Origin: Candidatus Poseidoniaceae archaeon
Lineage (GTDB): Archaea > Thermoplasmatota > Poseidoniia > Poseidoniales > Poseidoniaceae
Direction of reading: 5' to 3'
Length of the DNA: 8,000 bases
NCBI GenBank assembly: GCA_013330285.1
Contig: DUIP01000219.1
Span: 1-8,000, forward strand
Made by a program: the position numbers and the translations under genes. Position 1 is the stretch's first letter, and every line of letters begins with the position of its first letter. Below, piece after piece: positions 1 to 5,934 of this stretch. Under the pieces are notes generated by a model. The model worked only from the letters and a program-made list of their open reading frames with translations. It was not told the origin of the DNA and made no database searches.

Positions 1-126
1 GGCGAAAACTCACAATTAGGATGCAATAGCGTCACAAACCCGGGCGCAGTTCTCGGCCCTAACAGTACTGTTTGGCCGAATACGACTGTGACTGGTATGC
101 ACCCTGCGGAATCCACCCATAGGTGA
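1..126 (+). CDS. C-terminal end of a hexapeptide-repeat sugar nucleotidylyltransferase/acetyltransferase, GlmU-like (5' end outside window)
   Basis: Frame 1 is open from the first base to a TGA at 124-126, giving 41 residues that end in PAESTHR. The segment has the i, i+6 periodicity of a left-handed parallel beta-helix: small hydrophobics recur around GENSQLG, VTNPGAVLG and NSTVWPNTTV, and NPGAVLGPNS is typical of the last coils in archaeal GlmU-like proteins. In that family an N-terminal nucleotidyltransferase domain transfers UMP or dTMP to a sugar-1-phosphate, and the beta-helix may acetylate glucosamine-1-phosphate; neither active site lies in this window. The next gene is a phosphohexomutase that overlaps or abuts this stop codon, which fits a UDP-GlcNAc pathway. 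Another beta-helix protein, such as a mannose-1-phosphate guanylyltransferase with a C-terminal helix or a stand-alone acetyltransferase, cannot be excluded. Confidence 0.7.
   Translation, partial: GENSQLGCNSVTNPGAVLGPNSTVWPNTTVTGMHPAESTHR
121..126 (+). promoter_or_regulatory. Shine-Dalgarno site that decides the mutase start
   Basis: AGGTGA lies five bases before the ATG at 132 and matches the anti-Shine-Dalgarno end of archaeal 16S rRNA. It overlaps the TGA stop of the upstream gene, so ribosomes finishing that gene are placed on the site; this suggests translational coupling. The alternative GTG at 123 sits inside this motif and has no purine-rich stretch of its own upstream. Confidence 0.65.
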
Positions 127-131
127 GTCAA

Positions 132-1769
132 ATGAGCCGCCGTTTGTTTGGAACCGATGGCATACGCGGAAAGGTCGTTGAGGCACAACACGATGAGCAG
201 TCAGCAGTCAACAACCTGCACGAGCAACGAGTCATCTGCACGACACTGCTGCGTCTTGTCGGTGAGTCTCTTGGCAGGACCATCGATCAGTTACCCGGTA
301 CGGGCAATCATGTTGCCATTGGCTGGGATGATCGCCCCAAGAACACAGAATTGGTCGCAGCACTCACGCTCGGCCTTCGCCTCACGGGATGCACAGTCGT
401 TCACGTTGGCATGTGCGCCACCCCCGCCCTCCACCGCGCCACCCTTCTGTGCAAGGCTCGAATTGGCTGCATGATTACGGCAAGCCACAACCCAGTCTCC
501 GATTCTGGGCTGAAAGTCTTCGATGCAGATGGTTACAAAACCAAGCCAGAGTATGAGGATTTTGTTTCATCTGTTGCCGATGGTCTGGCAGCCGAAGAGC
601 GAGAAATCGATGCAATAGATGTGGCAGAACTCTCCCAGCCAAACCAAATTTCCGACACCGTCTTGGATGCAGCACAACACCATCCAAAATGGCTGGATGA
701 GCGTTATTTGCACTTCCAACACTTGATTGGGCCCAATGGAATTCACCTTGCAAATGTCGCGAAACCATTCGTCATCGATGCCTCAAAAGGGGCAGCCCAC
801 ACTTGGCTCGCGCAATGGTTGACAGAACGGGGCGTGGAGAGCATCGAAGTGAGTCACGAGGCATCCGCCCTCAACCTCGATTGTGGCGCAGGCGATTTCT
901 CGCCGACACAAAAGTGGACCTTTGCCGAGGCGAAAACCTCCCCTCATTTGTTACTACGAAACCTCTCACCATCCTTACCGGGCACCCTGGTCGGCGCGGC
1001 ACTCGACGGCGACGGCGACCGATGCCTCGTCATCGAGGCCACATCTGAAGGCTTCATGGTGGTTGATGGCGATTCAATCGGCGACGCCATCCTTTGCTCT
1101 TCAACACAACACAACACTCACCCTTGGCACCTTGCTGCAAGTATTGAGTCGGACCTTTCCCTTCTGGCAACCGCTAACCGCCTTCCGGCCACGATTCAAA
1201 CCTCTGAAACAGCGGTCGGTGATCGTTGGCTTTCCAACGTCCTCGGCGAAACTCTCACCAATTCCATTTCCTCTCCACGCTCGCTTGGTGTCGAAGATTC
1301 AGGCCATATTGTGATGCCCACGCCCCACCCCCACAAAAGTGGTGAATGGGCCTTGGTAGGGGATGGTGCTGCTACGTTGGTTGCGTACTTACTCGCTCGG
1401 TCAAATGGCGACGATACGAACCAAATGACGCGCGGCTGGAAGCAACGCCGCTCGGTCAGCGGCGTCGACCGCTCACTATGGAACGGATCAAACGTGCTTG
1501 CTGACGAAATCGAAGCAATGGCCCATTCGTTTTTCGAACAACAAGGAACCGTTCAACACTGGGACCGCCATGGCCTCGAAGGCGAACCAAACTTGATGCT
1601 GATCTCGTTCGAACTCAATGGACATCCAGGCTCTCTAGGTGTGCGAAACAGTGGGACACAGGCAAAAATCAGCGTCTCATTACGTCTTTCGCCAAACATT
1701 GCTGCCACCGAGGCTCCGCACCTTGTCGAATCGATCACGCAACATCTTGATGCTAAGATGAAAGTGTGA
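132..1769 (+). CDS. glmM: Phosphohexomutase, probable phosphoglucosamine mutase (GlmM / phosphomannomutase family)
   Basis: Alpha-D-phosphohexomutase, 545 residues from ATG 132; it probably interconverts glucosamine-6-phosphate and glucosamine-1-phosphate in the cytoplasm. All four family signatures are present. FGTDGIRG at residues 6-13 is the N-terminal motif. TASHNP at 116-121 holds the phosphorylated serine (S118). DGDGDR at 292-297 is the Mg-binding loop. GVEDSGH at 386-392 is the sugar-specificity loop and GVRNSGT at 503-509 the phosphate-binding loop. FGTDGIRG and the linked GlmU-like gene favour GlmM over phosphomannomutase, but sequence alone does not settle the substrate. Two things are odd. 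The protein is about 100 residues longer than E. coli GlmM (445), with the extra length spread between motifs. The phosphate loop reads RNSGTQAK where RPSGTEPK is usual. A GTG at 123 would add three residues; ATG 132 is preferred for its well-placed AGGTGA. The gene overlaps nothing downstream and ends 17 bases before the convergent membrane-protein gene. Confidence 0.8.
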   Translation: MSRRLFGTDGIRGKVVEAQHDEQSAVNNLHEQRVICTTLLRLVGESLGRTIDQLPGTGNHVAIGWDDRPKNTELVAALTLGLRLTGCTVVHVGMCATPALHRATLLCKARIGCMITASHNPVSDSGLKVFDADGYKTKPEYEDFVSSVADGLAAEEREIDAIDVAELSQPNQISDTVLDAAQHHPKWLDERYLHFQHLIGPNGIHLANVAKPFVIDASKGAAHTWLAQWLTERGVESIEVSHEASALNLDCGAGDFSPTQKWTFAEAKTSPHLLLRNLSPSLPGTLVGAALDGDGDRCLVIEATSEGFMVVDGDSIGDAILCSSTQHNTHPWHLAASIESDLSLLATANRLPATIQTSETAVGDRWLSNVLGETLTNSISSPRSLGVEDSGHIVMPTPHPHKSGEWALVGDGAATLVAYLLARSNGDDTNQMTRGWKQRRSVSGVDRSLWNGSNVLADEIEAMAHSFFEQQGTVQHWDRHGLEGEPNLMLISFELNGHPGSLGVRNSGTQAKISVSLRLSPNIAATEAPHLVESITQHLDAKMKV

Positions 1770-1789
1770 GGGCGCACACTTCGCCCTCA
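1767..1789. terminator. Perfect hairpin between convergent genes, spanning both stop codons
   Basis: TGAGGGCG at 1767-1774 and CGCCCTCA at 1782-1789 form a perfect 8-bp GC-rich inverted repeat around the 7-base loop CACACTT. The left arm begins with the TGA of the mutase and the right arm is the complement of the TGA of the membrane-protein gene, so the element lies exactly across the 3' junction and would fold in either transcript. No T-run follows on either side, so it is neither a classical bacterial intrinsic terminator nor an archaeal T-tract terminator. It may mark 3' ends, block readthrough or stabilise mRNA ends. The hairpin is seen in the sequence; its function is inferred. Confidence 0.45.
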
Positions 1790-4700
1790 TTCGTTGGCCA
1801 TTTCGCCTTCGAATGTTTGTGTAAGCCAGGTCACGATACCAAGCAAGATCGCCGAGGCAACGAGGATTGCAAATAAACCGGTCACCGATGCCCCATTGAT
1901 GAGGACAACACCGGCAACAATCCAGCCCAGTACGAGGTCCAGAGCCCCAACGATCCTCCAGCCCTTTCGGAGCGTAAGGATGCCGCTGACCCAAGAAACC
2001 GTGGATGCAATCAGGATGAACACCACTGCATAGACCAAATTCGGGAATCCGAAGCAGGCAATGAGCAGGAGTATGTGCAGAGCCCACAACCCTGATGGAA
2101 GCCAAAGACCAAGGCGGTGCACGACGGTCCAAGCGACAAAACCAACCGTAGCCATAGCCATGACTGATGCGACGAGGAACATCGGAACTGGCTCAACGCC
2201 TAACAGATCTGGCGCCCATGCCATGGTGCCCTGAATAACGACGGGCAAAGCGATCCATGAAGCAAGTGCTGGAGCTGGTTGTTGCCACCAAATGCTTCTC
2301 CGGGCAGTGCATGCAAGCGCCAACAGCCCAGCAGGCCCAAACGAGAGCACACAGATGGCGAGCACCCACGCACTGCGTCCAGCCGCTCCACGATGATCGC
2401 TCATATTGCGCCCTATGCGCTTTCCTTCGACCCAATCAAAGCCAAGAACAGCACCAACGAGTACGGCTTCAATCGCCAACAATGGCCCACTTGAACTCAA
2501 TACATCGCCTGCAAAGGGGTCGTAGTTGAATGGAATCGGGACTTCGCCGCCAATGAGCAAGCATACCACGCGGTCCATCATCGCGAGGAACACGACTCCC
2601 TCAAGCGCATTGGGCAACCTTAGTCCCAAATCACTGCGCCCAATGAGGCCCAATCCCGCCATCATGGCTAACCCGCCGGTGAGGACGAGCAGGTGCATCG
2701 TGTCCTCGAGGACCACGACGGAATTCGAAGCTCGACCAGCCACGTGAATCAAGACCAACCCCGCCATACCTATGGCGATTGGAGATTCGATGCCCATGAT
2801 GTCAGGAAGCCGCAACCCAACTTCGTTGGCGCGCATTCGTGCAGCCCCAACAAACAACATCGAGACCATGACGCCAAACAAGAGCGCCATGAAGGTATTA
2901 CCCGAGACAAACGAAATGACGCTCATGGCGAGGATTGTCGTCACGAGGAACATGACTGTGATGATCGGTTGATGATGAATATCGCCAATCTCGAGGTCAA
3001 ATTCTCCCGAAGTGTCCCAGTTTTTCGATCGCTTTCGTTGCTTTTCTGCGAGGGCTAATAATTCGGTGTCAATCAATCGTAACGACCCATGAGCAGGGCC
3101 AGCATCATCGACACCCGCGGGTTGAGATTGAATCACCAACCCATCGGTTGGAAGCGGTTCGCCAGCATTCGCCCGTTCAATGAGGTCCATGGTGCTGTGT
3201 TCGCTGGCCGCGGTCGAAGCAGCGAGAAACGCTTTCATTCGATCCTGTTTTTCCTTGATTCGTGCTAGGCGGTCATCGCGGCGCGCAAGGGCGCGCATGC
3301 CTGCGCGGAATTCACCTTGAACGGCAAGATACGACCCCGAGCCGACAAAGGCCAACAAGGCAGCAAGCACGACAATGGACATGCCTAACGAATACCCGGC
3401 TAGCCCCATGGTTACAATGAGGCCGAGGGCGGCGAATGCAGGCGGGAGGAGTTTTTCCAACGTCACAGCCCGTTGAAGGTAAAGAACGAGGGCAACCAAG
3501 CCGACCCCAGTTAAGACCAGCAAGTTGAGTTCTGGAGAGAGCATTTGTTCTGCCCCAGTGAGTTCAACGTTTGTGATCGGTTCCAAACTGATCACGATGT
3601 AAAACGCACCCATGAATCCAAGCATCAACGTCAGAAGCCGACCAGGGAGCGCTTCGGTGAGTTCGAGGTCCGCCATCGAGACACCTTCCTTTTTGCGACG
3701 ATCGGTGGCCAGCAGCATAAGGCCACTCGCAGCAACCAAAATCATGGCCCAGAAGGCGGACTGACCATACCTCCACACGAGGATCAGTGCAAACACGCCC
3801 CATACGGTCATCAAGCTCCGAGGTTTTCCAAGATGACGCCCTCGCCAAACCATCAATGCGTGGCCGATCAAGAGCATTCCCATGACTGTGAGCAGGCCCG
3901 GCATTGGCAAAGCGCCAGGCCTTGTGATGCCCCAAATCACTACGACTGAAAAGATGAAACTTAGGTTCCACAATTTGGCGAATCCAGAATCCCTGAATCT
4001 GGCACCAACCTCTGAAGCTCCAGCCAATCGAGCCGCCAAGTTCAACCCAGTTTCTCCGTGATGCACATTGATGGTGATCTGCTGCACAACCAATACGCCC
4101 AGCCAAACCGCAAGATCAATTTCATCAATTGAAATTGGAATAAGGTCCATTGATACAATACGCGACTCAGCATCGGTGGCAAAGAACATCAGCCAAACCC
4201 AAGGCGCAAGGACGGCCGTACCGGCAATTGAGGGCGAGTTTCGTTGAATGGCCAACCACGAGAGTCCAACCCAAACAAAGCCTTGGCTTGCAAGAAGGAG
4301 TCGACTGTTTCCGCCAGAATCTCCAGCAGGAATCAAGAGGGTAAGGAGCACCACAATGACGCCTCCACCCATCCACAGCACGTGGTCCGAGACAGAGGTT
4401 TGATTGCGCAATAAAGCAGCCGATGTCAAGGCAGCTGTGACCGCAGCATAGAGGCTATATGGGCTCAAATTACCAGGCAATTGCACGTCGTAAGCGCCTG
4501 AAGAGAGCAAGGATAGACCGATCAACATGACTGGTGCAGGATAGAGAATAAACGGGGCCAAGTCCTTGATATGAACGCCACGAACCACCAGATACGAAGC
4601 GCTGAAAGCCGAGACGAGCAGAAGCAATTGAGCCAAGGCATAACCGGTTTCAAGTCGATTCGCAGCAATCGCCAAGAGCGCCCCAATCATTCCCAACCCA

Positions 4701-5746
4701 ACCGAGACGGACCAAAGCGCAGGCTTGCCTAATCCGAGGGCCTTAAGCGCATCCGAAAACCAATTTTCTGCCCGAACGAATGACGCCGCAACAACGGCAT
4801 TTGTTGCCGTAACGCCTGCCATGAGAAGGAAGAGCAGCAACTCATCCTCAAATGGAACCAATTCCACGCCAAACAGCACCCAATCGTTCGATAATGCGTG
4901 AACGCCAACCCAAAGATAGGAAGAAGCAATGCCCAGACTCGCTAAATTGCCCGAACGTCGCATGAACGCAAGCCCGTGCATCAATAAGGTACCAAGGCCC
5001 ACCATTGCAGCAACACCTAATTCTCCATACAAAGCTCCAGCAGCACTTCCAACAATGAGTAAGATCAATGTGGCCTGTGCAGCGATTGCATCCTCATCAT
5101 GGCGCTGTGCGACAAAGACGTTGCCAGCCACAACCGCCAGCAGCCCGAGGCCTAATGTCTCGTTTGCCCCGAGTGGCGATGTGTCAAACCATCCCCAATG
5201 CCATGCATCAAGAACGAGGCCGTAAAACAACTTCATCGAGATAATGACCCATGTGACGCCGAGCAAGCGCATGGATGGTTTTGGAATCCACCGCTCCCCA
5301 AGAATCAGGCCGAAAGCCCCCATAGAGAATAAGCCAATACCGCTCAACTCTGGAGGTAAAACCGTTCCGACAACCGCGCCAATCGCCGACCAAACCGTCA
5401 CCATGGCAATGAGTAAACCGAGGCCCAACCGACGCTCTCCATGAACGGCAAGGTCTTCAACGCTGTCCATTTCTGGTGTTTTGAGGACCGTACCGTCTCG
5501 TTGAACAGCCCCTGCTTCGAACCGGTGTTCATCACCCGAAGAGAAGATTGAAACCACCTCTCCGACCGCTTCATCAACCTCTTCATGAGGTTCTGATTCT
5601 ACCGGTTCAGGCTCTTCAGCAGGCTCATTGGAGTTCACCATGAAGGATCCGAGGTCCATGCCCCTTGGCCGACGAAAGTCGCGCTTGCGAAGCACATCAT
5701 CCCGAAGCGGCGCCGAGCCGGGATTCTCATCTTGCCCTTCGGCCAT
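1787..5746 (-). CDS. Giant polytopic membrane protein of unknown function (1319 aa)
   Basis: I do not recognise this family. Residues 1-106 are soluble and strongly acidic (rich in E, D and P around 40-65), with no signal peptide. From about 107 to 808 there are roughly 23-24 hydrophobic spans with short connecting loops. Residues 809-925 form a soluble segment: a highly charged helix (about 812-848, rich in R, K, D and E, a possible coiled coil), a Gly/Pro-rich linker and a second basic helix (about 889-908). From 926 to 1308 come about 12 more spans, then a short polar tail. Arg/Lys flanking the first span and the charged central helix suggest that the N-terminus and central loop face the cytoplasm. 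No ATPase, transporter, glycosyltransferase or protease motif is visible. Motifs resembling E-x-x-L-x-x-L-x-G and LGLxLP recur, suggesting built-in repeats. ATG 5746 is preceded by only a weak purine tract (AAGGGTAAG). The gene is monocistronic here, convergent with the mutase and divergent from pckA. The reading frame is intact and certainly coding; its role is open. Confidence 0.85.
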   Translation of the reverse strand: MAEGQDENPGSAPLRDDVLRKRDFRRPRGMDLGSFMVNSNEPAEEPEPVESEPHEEVDEAVGEVVSIFSSGDEHRFEAGAVQRDGTVLKTPEMDSVEDLAVHGERRLGLGLLIAMVTVWSAIGAVVGTVLPPELSGIGLFSMGAFGLILGERWIPKPSMRLLGVTWVIISMKLFYGLVLDAWHWGWFDTSPLGANETLGLGLLAVVAGNVFVAQRHDEDAIAAQATLILLIVGSAAGALYGELGVAAMVGLGTLLMHGLAFMRRSGNLASLGIASSYLWVGVHALSNDWVLFGVELVPFEDELLLFLLMAGVTATNAVVAASFVRAENWFSDALKALGLGKPALWSVSVGLGMIGALLAIAANRLETGYALAQLLLLVSAFSASYLVVRGVHIKDLAPFILYPAPVMLIGLSLLSSGAYDVQLPGNLSPYSLYAAVTAALTSAALLRNQTSVSDHVLWMGGGVIVVLLTLLIPAGDSGGNSRLLLASQGFVWVGLSWLAIQRNSPSIAGTAVLAPWVWLMFFATDAESRIVSMDLIPISIDEIDLAVWLGVLVVQQITINVHHGETGLNLAARLAGASEVGARFRDSGFAKLWNLSFIFSVVVIWGITRPGALPMPGLLTVMGMLLIGHALMVWRGRHLGKPRSLMTVWGVFALILVWRYGQSAFWAMILVAASGLMLLATDRRKKEGVSMADLELTEALPGRLLTLMLGFMGAFYIVISLEPITNVELTGAEQMLSPELNLLVLTGVGLVALVLYLQRAVTLEKLLPPAFAALGLIVTMGLAGYSLGMSIVVLAALLAFVGSGSYLAVQGEFRAGMRALARRDDRLARIKEKQDRMKAFLAASTAASEHSTMDLIERANAGEPLPTDGLVIQSQPAGVDDAGPAHGSLRLIDTELLALAEKQRKRSKNWDTSGEFDLEIGDIHHQPIITVMFLVTTILAMSVISFVSGNTFMALLFGVMVSMLFVGAARMRANEVGLRLPDIMGIESPIAIGMAGLVLIHVAGRASNSVVVLEDTMHLLVLTGGLAMMAGLGLIGRSDLGLRLPNALEGVVFLAMMDRVVCLLIGGEVPIPFNYDPFAGDVLSSSGPLLAIEAVLVGAVLGFDWVEGKRIGRNMSDHRGAAGRSAWVLAICVLSFGPAGLLALACTARRSIWWQQPAPALASWIALPVVIQGTMAWAPDLLGVEPVPMFLVASVMAMATVGFVAWTVVHRLGLWLPSGLWALHILLLIACFGFPNLVYAVVFILIASTVSWVSGILTLRKGWRIVGALDLVLGWIVAGVVLINGASVTGLFAILVASAILLGIVTWLTQTFEGEMANE
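2972..3319 (-). other. Soluble charged loop domain within the membrane protein
   Basis: This stretch encodes about residues 810-925 of the 1319-residue membrane protein and is its only long hydrophilic interior segment. It opens with an Arg/Lys/Asp/Glu-rich helix containing RRDDRLARIKEKQDRMKAF and passes through a linker with GEPLPTDG and QPAGVDDAGP. It closes with a basic helix containing LALAEKQRKRSK before the next span. It splits the protein into a 23-24-span N-terminal half and a 12-span C-terminal half. Cytoplasmic placement is inferred from charge. A protein-interaction or oligomerisation role is possible but not shown. Confidence 0.5.
4094..4972 (-). repeat. Probable diverged internal protein repeat in the membrane protein
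   Basis: Residues 259-312 and 498-551 of the membrane protein align by eye at a constant offset of 239-240 with a single one-residue shift. About 13 of 54 positions are identical by hand count. Aligned landmarks are R263/R502, S265/S504, W279/W518, L296-x-P298 with L535-x-P537, the pair D301-E302 with D541-E542, and G311-V312 with G550-V551. Further on, PALWSVS near 342-348 resembles AKLWNLS near 590-596 after about nine extra residues. Hydrophobic proteins align easily by chance, so this is a candidate and not an established duplication. Confidence 0.35.
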
Positions 5747-5934
5747 GACTTACCCTTTTCTCCGCACCCTTGAATGCTTTCTCGACAATTCCGCCACGTG
5801 CCTGCGATTTGCCCACGTTCTCAACCGTTTGGAAGAGAAACGCCCACCGTCGTAGCATTCCCCGTCAATTCATTGAGCATAATTGCCAATCGTTCCACCA
5901 AAAGGGACAAAGAGGGCCCGCGGAACGGAATGGC
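5747..5934. promoter_or_regulatory. Divergent intergenic region with both promoters (membrane protein and pckA)
   Basis: These 188 bases separate two divergently oriented starts and must hold both promoters. No textbook archaeal TATA box is evident. The best AT-rich candidate for pckA is GAGCATAATT at 5875-5884, which would place transcription start near 5905-5910 and leave a leader of about 25-30 bases. Near 5794-5799 and 5813-5818 the hexamer CCACGT occurs twice in direct orientation, the first copy forming the palindrome CACGTG. This could be an operator or chance. The frame of pckA stays open back to 5770, but that extension has neither family similarity nor a convincing start. I see no RNA gene or small gene here. 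Confidence 0.4.

Noticed and set aside
123..131. GTG at 123 as the mutase start
   Set aside because: It would add only MSQ, sits within the AGGTGA motif and has no ribosome-binding site of its own; ATG 132 is well spaced from AGGTGA.
883..1314. 143-residue plus-strand open frame inside the mutase gene
   Set aside because: It is out of frame with the mutase, whose motifs (DGDGDR and others) cover the same bases.
1767..1789. Classical Rho-independent terminator
   Set aside because: The hairpin is perfect, but no T-run follows the stem in either direction, so I report it only as a junction hairpin of uncertain function.
3545..3949. 134-residue plus-strand open frame opposite the membrane protein
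   Set aside because: Antisense to a continuous, well-supported gene; rich in His, Gln and Arg with no domain signature.
3564..4106. 180-residue minus-strand open frame
   Set aside because: It lies in another frame inside the membrane-protein gene, has low-quality composition (rich in W, H, C and R) and no recognisable motif; it is a shadow.
5770..5934. N-terminal extension of PckA from ATG 5770
   Set aside because: The frame is open, but the 55 extra residues have no similarity to the PckA family and would fill the divergent promoter region. ATG 5935 gives a normal-length enzyme.
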